Assembly (NCBI GenBank): GCA_019095985.1
Contig: CM032660.1
Span: 24,130,864-24,194,863, forward strand
From: Streblospio benedicti
Lineage: Eukaryota; Annelida; Polychaeta; Spionida; Spionidae
Direction of reading: 5' to 3'
Length of the DNA stretch: 64,000 nt
In this document: positions 47,541 through 60,344 of the stretch, one piece after another
Layout: each line of letters opens with the position of its first letter
How positions within the stretch are numbered: position 1 is the stretch's first letter
Program-made: the position numbers and the translations under genes
Notes under the pieces: generated by a model
The model's input: only the letters and a program-made list of their open reading frames with translations
Told to the model about the DNA's origin: nothing
Databases searched by the model: none

Positions 47541-48371
47541 ACTTGTTTTAACTGTTCATCACGTTAATCGGACATAAAGAATTCTTTCATAATAGTGCTT
47601 TATGCATTATGTTGATCAATATCACTGATTTTTGGGAAATGGGCGTCCAAAGTCTGAGGTTTAAGTGTTACAGGATAAAATTTTGTTGCTCTGAGGTGAA
47701 AGCTTGTAAGGAGGAATGGTTTTATATGCTCGATGGACATGCCTAATTATTCATAGAGTGAAATATTTATTATCAATGTATATACTTTTGTTGCCTTACA
47801 TCAAGGGAAGAATCAGTGGTTTTATCCATCAGTGTGCAGTAGAAAATTGAACGAATAGATTAATTGTGATATAAATTATGTAACACTGGGTAAGTATTTA
47901 GAACATGTTTCTGTGTTATCTGTTACGATGTTGAACTATTGTTCACTTGTTAAATTTGGTACTGAAATCCACCTCATATTATGCATCTAAATTTGTATTC
48001 TAATGAGAATAATATTAAGATATGTAATATTAGTGATATTAAAATAGTATTTATGTCCTGATCATGTGTATTATTGTGTACATTTTATTCCATATGACGA
48101 TCTTACAGAATTACATGTAACAGTTTATGCATCTCACAAATACTGAGTGTCTTGATTTATGCAACTTCTTGATTAAATTTAAAGGTTTGTACTGAGTTAT
48201 ATCATAGGCAGTAACTGATTGTGCGTAAAAGTTCTTGATCATTAACTATGTATAGTTAGTTTTTAACAATGCATGTGAATACAGAGTTGTCATTTTTATT
48301 CACAATTTGTTTTTATTAATTGTTATCATAGCAGTCGTTCAATTTTTATTTGCAATAGCTAAAGAAAACTG

Positions 48372-48377
48372 AATAAA
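48372..48377 (+). promoter_or_regulatory. Poly(A) signal candidate for MAPKAPK5
   Basis: AATAAA 1.14 kb after the stop. Another is at 50579-50584, which would give a 3.3-kb 3' UTR. Confidence 0.45.
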
Positions 48378-51300
48378 CCATGTATACGATAATCTGAAAC
48401 CGATGAACTTTTAGGTTGAGAAATTGTCAATTTTGGGTTTACATGAATGTGCATTTACAGTGCAGTTTCAGTGCTCCAGGTGCATGTATTGTCCAATATA
48501 TGTTGTGGCCTTCACATGAGACTGGTGTAATTGTTTACAGTCGTTGTTACTTTCCTATTCAATATTTGGATGCTATGATACTTATGCTGCATTCGTTACC
48601 TAAGTCGTAAAGATACATGCTTCTCATATGGAAAATTCACTCGAACCTATGCCATGTTATGTGCCAGTCGGAAGCCCACTCTACTAAAATAGTTCTGAGT
48701 TCACGACTGATACATACGACAGGGAGTGTCCATTCGAGTGAATTTACTCATATTTTCAAATTAGGAAAAAACACACAAATGCATCATTACATCCTTGTTT
48801 CAGAGTGTGTTTGTGAAGAATCTGACATGACCATCCACAAGGAAATCTGTATTCTTGTGGTAAACAAGTCAAGAGGTTGTTGTATACGTTATGCTGTAGT
48901 TTCCATGTTGGATTTTCATATTTCTGTTTTCATTGTAACCGTGATTTTAATTAGTTCTTGAACATGTTTTTTAGCAGAAGTTGATAAAGATCATGCAACT
49001 TGACTGAAAGCTCATGCTAAGAAAACACATTCAAAGTACTAGTTTAAAGCATGTCTTTGTTTCTGTTACATAGGTTTATGAAACTGTGATTTTGTCAATG
49101 TGTTCGATTATTTTAGGTTCGCCAATGTATGGTCTAAATATGCTGCTTTATTAAAATTTGGAAGCAATAATGTAGTTTTATACAACTGTTAAGAAAGTAT
49201 TGGGGATCTTGTTTATTAAAAACTGATAATTGAAGCAAGATAAACATTATATCTGAAATACATTTTTGCTCTTATGCCAAGATTAACAGATTAGTCAAGT
49301 TAGATTTTACTTGGTTAAGTTTCAGCACAAATCTTTTTTAATGCAAAATGAAATGAAGTTTAAAATCTCACTATCTTCGCTATAGCAAAACGATTGCTTT
49401 TATCAGAAATGTTTGTGATGTGACTGACCTGAAGATGTTTCCTACGTTTGTTACTTCTTAACTTGTGCCAACGTCACTGAATAACGATGTTAATTGTAAA
49501 TAATAAGTTTGTAATCATTGGTAGTGATATATATATAGCTAGGACGTAATTTAGTCCTGGTATATAGTAATATTTACCTTAAAATAATGGAAGATTTGTA
49601 GTTTGTTCAGTGTAGTTCTAGGTGAATGACACTTTACCGTGATGGTACATGATGGTAAGTGCTGGTTCAGTGATCACACACCATGTATTGGTATTGAATA
49701 CAGGATTATTTTCTAAAGTATTCAATGTATTTTTATAAAATTTTGTTATTATATTTTTCAAATTCTCAATCAAAAACTGTAAATACTTTGCAAATATAGG
49801 ACAAATATTTGTATTATTTTCCTATCCTGTCCCATATTAAAATCATCGCTCTTGTGCTTTGTGTAATACATAAAAGAGCAGATATGGATATGAGGAAACA
49901 TACATGATGTTTATGAAACTAATACATAGCTATTCTAAAAGGATTTGAAACCTGTTTTGACATGATTTTGTAACTATATGTTTAATACTTTTGAAAATAA
50001 TCACTGAATTTGTATAATGACTGGTTTGTGAAAGCATCAGTACAAGTACTTTCGTGTTGCTTCTGACTATTTTTAGCCATCATGGGAAATGTAGAATTCA
50101 CCTTCGTTGTGCATTGTGTAGCGTTTGAAATACGAATTATTGTTGCCAATACGATTCTGTGTAGATCTGCATTTATTTAAAACAACAATTTCATTATTAT
50201 GTTTGAAGTTATAGTTGTGTTGTAGACTTTTCATATTAGTTATGAGTCTGTGCATACAAATATTTTATGCAGACTACCATTCATAATTATGCATACCCGG
50301 TATCTCTTAATTGCGAGTATTTAACAGTTTACTGTGTGTTAGTGGTTTATATCCACTTTTTAAAGTTTTTGGTTGATGAAAACCATCTAATATTTGCTTT
50401 TTCAGTCTAACAAATTATGGTTGTGTTTATGTTTTTCGAGCTCTTGTTAACTTGTCTGTTGTTGATATTTTTTTTACAAACTTTTGTTATGATGCTTGTT
50501 CCTTGTTATACCTGTTAATATAAAAACTTTTTTTTCTAGAAAAACTGATCGTGATTTTTTGTTCTAAATTAATTATTCAATAAAGACTAAATATTGGAAA
50601 ATGAATTCATGAACTATGTATATAAAATAAAATATTTACGAAGCTGAAACCATAGTATTTTTTTTATATACCCCTGATTTTTTATATGAATAATAATCAG
50701 CTATATTTACATTAGTAACACAATTGTAGTAAGTCTCTCGTATGTGTGAATGATAATTTGTGTAAATTTTTCCGATAGATTGAAGGACAAAATGCAAACA
50801 GGTTTTCAAAATGATTCACAATTTTCACAATAATTCAAATGTAAACATTATTTTAATGAAAGCATAAATCACGTCAATCTAGGGTAAACTCTTTCACACT
50901 GCACATGGACATAATATGCCCCATACGTGAATCCCAACAAAGGAATGAACAGGCCAAATATGTGGTTGCATAAATTATAGCTAACTTCTTTTACCTTGGT
51001 AATTTTGTTTGTTTCTTGACATGCATCGAACTTATTTGGTGCAAAGCAAGTATACAGCTTTACACAGTAGCAGCTGAGTAAGAACAGAATTCTTTATTGA
51101 CCACGTTAATTTTTGTTTATTAGAACTTTATAAGATTTTGTGTAGTTATCAGCAAAATGTATAGATCACTGCACAGGGAGTTTGTGTGCACAGTAAATTC
51201 ATGTTGTCCATTTTATACACTACTTTATTCATAACAAAACTACCTAGAATCAAAGACATCCTGTAAATGACACCAGGTGTACAAAAATGCATTTCGTCAA

Positions 51301-52398
51301 AAGATTTCCCTCACAACAATATTTAGTATCGTTATTACGTAGGCCTATGTGACACATGAAATGACTGTGTTACACAAACTCCTGTGCAATGATCTACATA
51401 TTTACACTGTCTGACATTGTGTTAACAGAAATATTTCGATACAGATATAGTCATTATATTTTTTCGTATTTGATGTAAGATATATTAATTTATATGATTT
51501 TTTTCCCCAGAAACTAACTTTTGTACTTGAGTCCCATGACAGAACCCTACTACTGTGACACTATTGACCAATTTCAAGTGACGTCACACGCTATATGCAC
51601 ACGCAGCCTGGACCAAGAAAACTATACCATTGTCTCAAAACATCGTGCATATTAGTCATTTTGAAGATGATATCATTGTGCTCCACGTTCATAATTATGT
51701 ATTGTGATGCACACAGAAATGTTCGCATACTTCTCTAGTTTTAATATATGAAACTCACATTTTATTTGGATTTGTATGAGCTTTGTCCAGATTTCTAAGC
51801 TTTGTTTTTGCCTCAAGCTCAAGGCAAGGCCAATTTTGACAGTCAGTGTGTTTGACAAGATCATCCATTAATTTTGCTTGTCCTTTCTCAACTGTATACG
51901 ATGCGTTTGTTATGCTTGATATATACATGTCTTTTACGTGTATATTCCATTGATAAAGTCCATATTTTGCTACAATTTCGATGTATAAAACACTCCGTAC
52001 GACATTAGATGTACAAGTCTAGATCATCTAAGTACTATATTTTTTCAAACGTCGAGCGTAATATTCGTACGTCGGGGTTATAAATCTTGCTAAAAGCCGC
52101 ACTGGCAGGTCAGATAAGTCTGTTATTTAAACTAAATTATTCCATTTATGACATGTATTTGAGAAAGAATGCTTAGATGGATAGATACTTTATGCCTTTG
52201 TTATTGATACACCACGGATTGGGATAACATGGATGAGTATTTCTCACAGAGAATACACCTCAAAAGTCGGACTTTCTGTTTCGGTTTCCGTACAATTATA
52301 AGGCAAATCGCGCCACGTGCTCAATGTTTAGGGTCCAACTTGTGCGTGCGCATCTTCCGACAGGTGCCCGTGTATACAAACACTGAAAGAGGTCTATA

Positions 52399-52462
52399 GA
52401 TTTATCAATGTTAACAGAATTAAGTGAGGTGCCCCTAGTTTTACTCAGTAACTGGGTGGTCT
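52399..52462. repeat. Dispersed repeat (CACCCCAG family), copy 3
   Basis: GATTTATCAATGTTAACAGA, then ATTAAGTGAGGTGCCCCTAG and TTTTACT..CTGGGTGGT, match copy 1. The first 20 bases of the family are not present here. Confidence 0.55.
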
Positions 52463-54088
52463 TGCACTGACCATTTTATAGTGTTACTCTGCTTAACTAA
52501 TTAAGGTGGATGTTATATGACAAAGTAACATGTTGCAATTGAGTATTTAAATGAAAAGGTGAATGATTTTTGGTTTTTCATTGCATTGTTCCTTAACAAT
52601 AGAAAATAATAGTAATTAATTGCACTTCTTAAACAGACATAAAAACAAAATACTTCATAATTTACAAACCACAAAATGCCCATAAATAGATATCCTTTTT
52701 TGGATAAAACTAATAAATTCTAATTTTTTTTAGATTTCTTTTTATATTTGACGCACCGTGTAGTAACCCGTGGTCCGATTAAAATACCTGGGTTGCCATG
52801 AAATGCATGCCTTGGCATGCTGTAACACCCCGGTTTTCCCTTGATATCTGTGAATAATTCGTGACTATGCATAACATCCCTGTTTATAGCAACTCAGCAT
52901 TCATTTTGCTTGTTTCAATGTATTTTTGACAAATCTCAGAAACCTACTACTTGTCACGTGTTGGATAAAATAATTAATTGGCTGAAAATATTTTTTTTTA
53001 TTCTTATCACCAGCTGGGGTATCACCATAACCCGGGTTACGCCATGGTGCATCATTTCTATTTACATTTAACGACACACCTTAACTATCCTTCCAAGTTA
53101 CTGACTAGCACAGCTGCTCTCACATGCATGGAATCTTTAAACAACACATTCGCAAATGTGAACACTAATATATTATAAGCCAAGCTTGACGGGAAAACAG
53201 AATAATATTGTTAATAAACATTTTGACTTATCACAGCAGTTTATGAATTGTCATAAATAGGAAAAGAATCATCTAATCTTCAGTTTTTTAAAAACCATTT
53301 CAGTAGGACACCTGGACAAATGAGTTTCAGATAAGATCTTTGATTTGGCTAAAACCTATGATTTGTTTTCTTTAATACATATGGAACTGAAATAATCTTT
53401 ATAACATAATTTTGACTTTCTAATGAACATTCAAAACAAAGAAACTACCTACAAAACACTTACCGGTACTTTCAAATATACGCTAAGCCATGTCAGACAT
53501 TAATGACAAATCTGTGAATATTACTATGCAGATTTAAAATTTGCTGCTTATGAAAAAAACAAAAAAAACTCCACACACATTTTAAATGAGGGGTAAAATA
53601 TTTCTGATTCAAAGTAATATTCACAAAAAACTCTTGGTTGTTAGTTAGTACACCTAAAGACATAAATGTAAGATGATTGGAGCTACTCCTGAGGAAAACC
53701 CCAAATACACATATCAAATTTACCCCTACTGGGTAATACAAGAATCATTTGACTTAACCAGTTTGTGCAGAAGAAAAGTTCGAAGATTTGCATTTCAAAC
53801 ACATTTTAACACAATGACGTGTCTGACAATGTATCAATGAACTTAAAAGGTATGTACGAAAATTATTCAAAGTATACAAATCAAGAATAATTTTAACAGA
53901 TTTGTGAAATTAAATCCTACATGAATTGTCTACACACACTGTGACAAGCTGTCATAAAGGCTATTGTCTTATTCTACATTTTAAAAGCAATCCTTGTAAC
54001 ATGCACTTTTTAATAGAACAGTACGTACATTATTTCTTACAATCCAATATTAGAATTTCAGTCAGTACAATCCATGGATTCACTCAAC

Positions 54089-54094
54089 TTTATT
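54089..54094 (-). promoter_or_regulatory. Poly(A) signal candidate for EI24
   Basis: TTTATT on the plus strand (AATAAA on the minus strand) lies 61 bases past the EI24 stop, implying a very short 3' UTR. Confidence 0.5.
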
Positions 54095-54154
54095 TCAGTT
54101 TCTTTCTAAACTATATCTCTATAATTTTTACACACAATGCACAATATAAAACAT

Positions 54155-55177
54155 TCACTTTCTTGTATCTTCTTGCGCCATGCTCACATGTCGACCTTCA
54201 GACTTCTTTGGAGAAGCCAATCCTTTCGTACGTTTCATTGTATACTCAAATACTTTATCGGTAAACCGCGCCAGCGGCGTGAACAATCTCAGAGGAAATT
54301 CATATGTAGTTTTCACTGTTTCTGCTTCATTTGCACTGATGATAAAGAGTGGGAATAACACGGCAAACACACAGCCACTGATGAACATGTTCTGTGGCAG
54401 TGATGTGAGCAGCGACAGAGGCAGCCCGAAGCCCACAAAGTACGGCCAGTTGGTCTCAATAAACGTCAGGCGCTTGTGGATCTCCCATCCCATATTGAAC
54501 CACTTATACTCAAATGCATACAGTGAGTACAGTAGGGTCATATGAACTTGGGATACAAGGAATCCCACTACAGGTATTGGCAGCAAACTACACAATGTGC
54601 CCTGTATGAGAAATAAGGATTGGAAAATTATGCTAAATACAATGTCAGCAATGCTTTTACTAATACTTGGAAACATTAAAGGCCTTCCTCTTGTTTTACG
54701 GTAAACTGTATCTGCAATGTCCTGAAACCAGAACGCGTTCACAACTTTGCTTAGAAAAAACAGTGGCAAGACCCACAATCCACTGAATATTCCAGATATT
54801 AAAAATGAAATCAAGCTCACTATCACATTGTTAGTTGGTGATCCACCAAATATGGTATATGACAGTCCTTGTATGGCAGGTAATAAAATATATTCAAAGA
54901 TAATGATGCTAGTGGCAAATACACCTCCATTTAACGTGCAACAATTGATTATTCTAATTGTTAACTTCGGTTTTTTACGCATTGGCTCCTTGGGCTTTAT
55001 GTCTTTTCCTTTATTGCGTTCAGCACGTCTCATAGCGAGAGAGGTCAGTGGCCTTTCATCCTCACTGGGGGTGTCCGTCTCGTCTTTATCTAAAGCTTTG
55101 AGGTTAAAAATTCCCACTATAGAGTCTCTGAAGCCTTGAATCATATACTTTAAAGTAGTTTGGATATTCGCCGCCAT
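54155..55177 (-). CDS. EI24: EI24 autophagy-associated transmembrane protein, single exon
   Basis: A multi-pass ER membrane protein (PIG8) needed for basal autophagy and p53-linked growth control in vertebrates. 340 residues from MAANIQTT, chosen because it aligns with human MADSVKTF; an upstream in-frame ATG at 55207 would add ten residues. Strong family blocks are CCTLNGGVFATS, SGLWVLPLFFLSKVVNAFWF followed by QDIAD, LIQGTLCSLLPI, LLYSLYAFEYKWFN, NWPYFVGFGLPLSLLTSLPQ and FPLFIISANEA. About six hydrophobic segments lie between residues 75 and 285, with basic stretches at both ends (RKKPKLTIR, KRTKGLASPKK). The frame is intact without introns, unlike its intron-rich neighbours; human EI24 has many introns. 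Head to head with GLTP. Confidence 0.94.
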   Translation of the reverse strand: MAANIQTTLKYMIQGFRDSIVGIFNLKALDKDETDTPSEDERPLTSLAMRRAERNKGKDIKPKEPMRKKPKLTIRIINCCTLNGGVFATSIIIFEYILLPAIQGLSYTIFGGSPTNNVIVSLISFLISGIFSGLWVLPLFFLSKVVNAFWFQDIADTVYRKTRGRPLMFPSISKSIADIVFSIIFQSLFLIQGTLCSLLPIPVVGFLVSQVHMTLLYSLYAFEYKWFNMGWEIHKRLTFIETNWPYFVGFGLPLSLLTSLPQNMFISGCVFAVLFPLFIISANEAETVKTTYEFPLRLFTPLARFTDKVFEYTMKRTKGLASPKKSEGRHVSMAQEDTRK

Positions 55178-55590
55178 TTTGCAGTTTCTATTTAATCTAC
55201 CTCTCAATCAGTTCATTATAAATTACTATTTTTCCAATATGTTTTGTAACTTCTCAGTTTGGGTGGTTTAGTCTGGTTTGTGTTGACAGATTTTGAAAGT
55301 TCCTTCCGTCTCACTCTAATGCGCAAATCGAAAACAACCTTCGCTTTATTTCACTTAGCACTGTTCTTATCCTTTAAATCAGCTAACATTGAATTGAGTA
55401 ATAAACATAAAATCTTTATATGCGGGAATACAATGTAGTAAATATACGTAAAGCAGCAGTAAACAAGATAAATTGATTTTAAAATAATCCACCTCTGACT
55501 GTCTAAATAGTCCTCATAAAATAAAAACTCGAGTTTGGAATTTACTGACTTCCTTGTTTTTGTTTCATTATTTTTACATATTTTTTTATA
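55178..55590. promoter_or_regulatory. Shared divergent promoter region of EI24 and GLTP
   Basis: Only 413 bases separate the two start codons, which point away from each other, so both promoters and 5' UTRs must lie here or in upstream introns. No TATA box or CpG-rich block is evident. Confidence 0.55.
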
Positions 55591-58500
55591 ATGTCAACAA
55601 TATTTTGTGACGAATGTACAAAATTCAGGGCTGTGAATGAAGATGGAAGTGTTCACATTGATTCCTTCTTGACTGCGGCTCACAATATTGTACGATTATT
55701 TGGTAAGTTATGAGGTGTAGATCTATGACTGAAATAATGCATTAATTTGTTACATCATCGCATGTACAGTAGTAACCCGAAAATCCTGGCCTACATTTCG
55801 ATAAATCTACTTTTAATAGCTAGCTGTCTTAATGCCGAATGTATTTGGTTAGTACAGTATCACAGTACTAGATGTGTGCGCCACCACATCGAGATATGTC
55901 AGCATATCGTCACGTCACTAAAATGTACGTGTGATGACCTGCTAATGTTACTTTGTTACTTGTTACTTGTTCCATTAGTGGACAAACCCCGATATGAGTA
56001 TCACGTCCACGGGGGGGGGTCGCAATTGCTAGGGCTTGGCTAGTCGGGTCTTAAACGACTCGACTGAAGGGCTCTCAACAACGTTAGCCTCGAGGTCATT
56101 CCATTCGGGAATGGTTCTCGGAAAAAACGAGAATTTAGCTATGTATGTAGAGGTGTTGACGTCCGCATCTACTTCTTTAAAGCCCCGTCCACACCACTAA
56201 GACTATGGCCAACGTGACTCTCAGTGACACGATGCTGTACGACGCGACCGTCGTAGAGCGTCACATAGAAAAACGTGAGCTTACGACGGGCCTGTCCACA
56301 CCACTAGGACGTTTCGTCGTGAGCCTGCCGCAATCCTAGATGATTTGTTTGCCATTAATATAATTTACCTTTAATATTATTAATAAAAATATTTTTGTTT
56401 AAATTTGTGAATTGTATGCTATTCGAGTGTGCTTTGGTACTCGTGTCAAAGAGACATGCACGCTCCTCCCACATTAACCAACACGTCTTCCCGATCTTCG
56501 TCCCAAAACACGTCTGCCATATCTACTTATATCTGTGTGTATATATTAGCTGGTATATATATAATATGCTCTGTGTATTATATGTTAAATTTACTTCTGA
56601 GGTATTATATAGTAGCTTGAACATGCAGCACCAACACATGCAAAACATACTTGAATACTGTACATAAGGACGTAACATTCACCTTTTAAATGAAAAGACG
56701 ACCGGTCGCGTCATAGCAGTGTCCACACCAACGCAACTACTGCCCACACTATGTGACGATGCCCGACTATGACTGAACATGTTTAACTTTCACGACGGCC
56801 TCCGACGCGATGGATATTTATGCAATCGTATTCGTTGGTGTGTCCACACCACGTTGCGTTGCGTCTGCCATAGTCGTAGTGGTGTGGAAGGGCCTTAAGG
56901 CTGTTATATATTAACGAGACTCATTTGAATTTTGCTATGGATACCCAGGGTATCTGAGCCAGTTACAGTGTAGCATCTGAATCACTACAATTAAGGCATT
57001 ACCATGTAGTGGCACAAACCGTGTTGTTCAACCATTGGCAGAGGTGACACGCATTATGTGCATAGATATTCACTAAGTATTAGGAATATGCAATGTAAAT
57101 TTTTAGACACTCAGTCTGCCCTGTATGAATTGTGAACACAGACAGATAAATGCTGTTTGAAAATCGTATGTGCACATGTAACCAATCAATATTGGCAAGA
57201 ATTCTGATCCTCTTCATTCATATAGACTAACCCAAAGCAGTCTTAGCCAAATGTATTTGGTTAATACACATATATAATTAAATAGTGGTAAGCACTTTGT
57301 ATTTCTTTTATTAATTTTGCAGAAATGTTCGGAAGTGCATTCAAGCCTGTTAAAAATGATGTAGAAAACAACATTGCTGTAAGTAACTGTATGTGTACAA
57401 AAATGTGCCTGTGTATGTGATGATCGACAACACCATTCACTTGTCATTTAAGTACAACATCATCATGTCAGTGCATATTTGATAAATTGATTTTCTTTTT
57501 TCTCGCCCGTAAAGAAACTCCGAAAACAGCAATCAAGTAATAACTACCAAACATTCCATGACATGGTCAAAGAAGAAATGAAAAGAAAGACGACGCGTCA
57601 CGGTCAGTCTGGGACAGTCGCCTTGTTGTGGCTTAAAAGGTAAAACTTACAAACCGATCAAGCAAGTCAATCAACTGTTGCTTAAGTTACGAATATGGTA
57701 GTTATCAATCACCTCATATTAACTAATGCGTAAAACTGTGTAAAAATTAGTGTCTAAATTTATGTCACTAAAGTCCATTCTGTTCACACTTGTATTCGAC
57801 TATGCCTAGACTGCAGATGTGTAAAAACTGAGCATCAACTTTGAACTGGAATTGCTGTGGTTCTGTATTGATTTTACTGATCGGGTGGTAAAATTATTGT
57901 GTAAAGCCTCATAATGTGCAAATGTAAAGTCGTGTCTATGTGCAGACGGATGTGCATGAACCATGTTGTGTGTTTAGGAGCCTCCAGTTAACCCTCCAGT
58001 TCTGCCAGCTATTAATACAAGATCATAAAAACAATGTGAAGACAGAAAATATAGGACCATTTGTGAGGCATGCTTACGATAGTACACTACGGCCTTACCA
58101 TGGCTGGATTGTTCAAAAACTAGTTGCGGTAAGATAAAAAGTCATTTTCATAACATATGAATTGTTATCATTAATCTACAACCATGATTGGATAATTGAA
58201 ACGAAAAGTTATTACGAATATTTCAAATACCCACGCATCACTTTAAAATTAATAATTATTACATTTATATTAACACTGCTATTTGGACAAATTGTATCTA
58301 AATGACAAATTCCCATTATTAGCCAAGTATTTTTTAATTATTTTTCAATTTCAGGTTGTATCAAGAGCCGTGCCATACAGGAGAGACTTATTAAGGACTA
58401 TGGCTTTTGGAACTGATGGAATGGAGGATCAGGTCTCGTCATTTTGTTCTCTAGCTGTACTTCAAATTCCTAATAATATTGACCACTGAATAGAAAAATA

Positions 58501-58733
58501 TGTTAAAATCTCGTGTTTTAACCAACTATTAAAATAATTCCATATCATTCAACGTAAGTGTAAAAAAATATCAAATGTCTAAAACACAAAAACAAACTTT
58601 ACATATATATTTTTCTTTAACATTGTAGGTCATAGATGGAATGGCAGAAAGCATTGAACATCTTGAAGAAAATCTCAACTCCATACAAAAACTTTACTCT
58701 GAACATGATCTGGATTTTGCTGATAAAGTTTGA
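55591..58733 (+). CDS. GLTP: Glycolipid transfer protein
   Basis: A cytosolic all-helical carrier that moves glycosphingolipids between membranes. Exons: 55591-55702, 57323-57378, 57515-57639, 57978-58128, 58355-58432 and 58629-58733. They join in phase into 208 residues (human 209). The sugar-headgroup site is complete: Asp50, Asn54 and Lys57 in NDVENNIAKL, Trp95 in LLWLKRSL and His139 in YHGWIVQK, corresponding to human Asp48, Asn52, Lys55, Trp96 and His140. The C terminus ends DKV, close to the YKV of human GLTP. That ending and the length favour GLTP over the related CPTP. The first 12 residues (MSTIFCDECTKF) diverge and contain two cysteines. Intron 1 is swollen by a Harbinger-like element, a LINE tail and a dispersed repeat. 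Confidence 0.92.
55775..55851. repeat. Dispersed ~80-bp repeat, copy B
   Basis: Matches copy A (31921-32000): CCTACATTTCGATAAATCT, TAGCTAGCTG, AATGCCGAATGTATTTGGTT. Lies in GLTP intron 1. Confidence 0.65.
56000..56177 (-). mobile_element. LINE C-terminal fragment
   Basis: On the minus strand the sequence reads TYIAKFSFFPRTIPEWNDLE and then SFKTRLAKP before a stop. This is the conserved tail motif of many non-LTR reverse transcriptases (FFPRTI..WN.L). It is cut off exactly where the Harbinger-like element begins. Different family from the LINE at 29817. Confidence 0.65.
56181..56895. mobile_element. PIF/Harbinger-like non-autonomous element (715 bp)
   Basis: The left end AGCCCCGTCCACACCACTAA and the inverse of the right end (AGGCCCTTCCACACCACTAC) match at 16 of 20 positions; the match runs on through GACTATGGC. 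TAA flanks both sides (56178-56180 and 56896-56898), the 3-bp target typical of PIF/Harbinger. The subterminal motif GTCCACACCA recurs near 56187, 56291, 56721 and 56841 and may mark transposase sites. The interior is AT-rich with no transposase frame. Confidence 0.72.
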
Positions 58734-60344
58734 TACGTAAAAGACGTATTACATCAAAAGAACAAAATACATATTATATACCATATCAAAACACACAGAG
58801 CAAAGTTACTTGATGAAAAAAAATCAAAATATTGTTTTATTTTGTTTTTCTTGATGTTCACTAATATATCAAAAAGGTATGAAATGTGTGTTGATCCATA
58901 CATTAATTATAGTTCATTGTCTGCATTTAATTTATTTTAGTTTTAAAGTAATAAGTAGACTGGACAGCCAGGCCACACCCTTGGAGGCCTCTGAATGAGG
59001 GATAATTTAGGGCCTGCTCAAATAGATTTAGGATTTGATGGATTGATATTGACGTTCTTTAGGTAAATATTCAGTGAGCTGTATGTAACTTTGTGGTTTA
59101 ATCATTACTGTATTAGTTTTCATTTTGAAAACACTTCAAATTTGAAGCATTAGATTCAATAGAGGAAACAAGTTGTAGCATTTTTGGTTGTTTCCTAAAT
59201 ACCGGTCGGTCTTTCTTATTCAACTTGCATATTAATCATGAAATAATATTGCTGTAATACCTATTGTTATGCTGAAATTACATTATATCAATGTAATCAT
59301 TGTTGATATATTAGAAGTGTAACCAAATCACAAATCAAAGGGATTTAACTGGCACAAAATACTTATTTTTTATTTTATAATTATGTTTCGCTACGAATTT
59401 AGGTTGTTAAGAGATTTGATGACTAGATATGTTACAATTTATCCAACTTAAGGGAGACCTCTCTTTTTAAGGACACTGTATTTAATCTAAAGAATTGATG
59501 GTTGCTTTTATTGTGAAATGCCCAAATAGAGAATATACCGGTATTTAAATCTATTTTCTGCCCAAAACATAATATCCTAGAAGTAATACGAGTGGGAATA
59601 ACGATCTAGTGATCGGAATCTCAATCACATACACTATTCTCATGACCAGTTCAACTAATGTTATCAAAGCTGTATGTTCTGCAATGCAGAATAGGAAAAA
59701 TATCTTTTATGCACAATATTTCTGTGATATTTTATAAAAATAAATATGTAAAGCAAATTTCTGTTCTTTTGCCTTTAGAGAAAAATAACTGCTACATTGA
59801 TTGACATTAAATTATTTTTTCCAAAATACTTAGTAATTTGCAATTATATTTTCATCACTAGAAAATTGCACTATTACATATCCATTTCAACTGATTCTGA
59901 CCGTAGAAAAATTAACAATGAGCAACATTGAAGAATTTTATGTATTTCTAATAATGTGAAATAGTTATTTCATACAATATTATTCACCAAATATTATATT
60001 ATAAATTTTTAACAAATTGGCACTCTGATGAAATTTAAATATCAGTTTCACATTTTCATTAGCTCTCACACCAACAAGCACCAGTACCTACACAGTACTG
60101 CACACACACACTCAAAACATAAAAGGCACAAAACAAAATGTAAATACCTAACGTTATAAAATCCTTAATGTTATACAAAACAAACCACATTAATCATAAA
60201 ATATTTTAGCTGATCAGGTAGATTCTTGTGGAGGTCTCTTTTCTTCAAATTTTTTCAATTGTAAACTGCACTTAACACAGTCCATTGGGAAATCAGGTAG
60301 AATTACTGCAAACATTAGGGATTTTACAGTCGCCATCACATATA
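58734..60344. other. Convergent 3' regions of GLTP (+) and DENR (-)
   Basis: AATAAA at 59739-59744 could end GLTP. The stretch is AT-rich, and apart from the repeat fragment at 58953 nothing is recognisable. Confidence 0.45.
58953..59030. repeat. Dispersed repeat fragment, copy 2
   Basis: Shares TAGACTGGACAGCCAGGCCA with 17063-17135, then a looser match (GGATAATTTAGGGC versus GAATAATTAGGGT). Downstream of GLTP. Confidence 0.5.

Larger units (their letters stand above)
47541..54154. other. MAPKAPK5 3' UTR and spacer to EI24
   Basis: A 6.6-kb AT-rich stretch. Beyond poly(A) hexamers and the repeat at 52399-52462 I recognise no gene, RNA or element. Open frames here are short and show no family resemblance. 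Confidence 0.5.
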
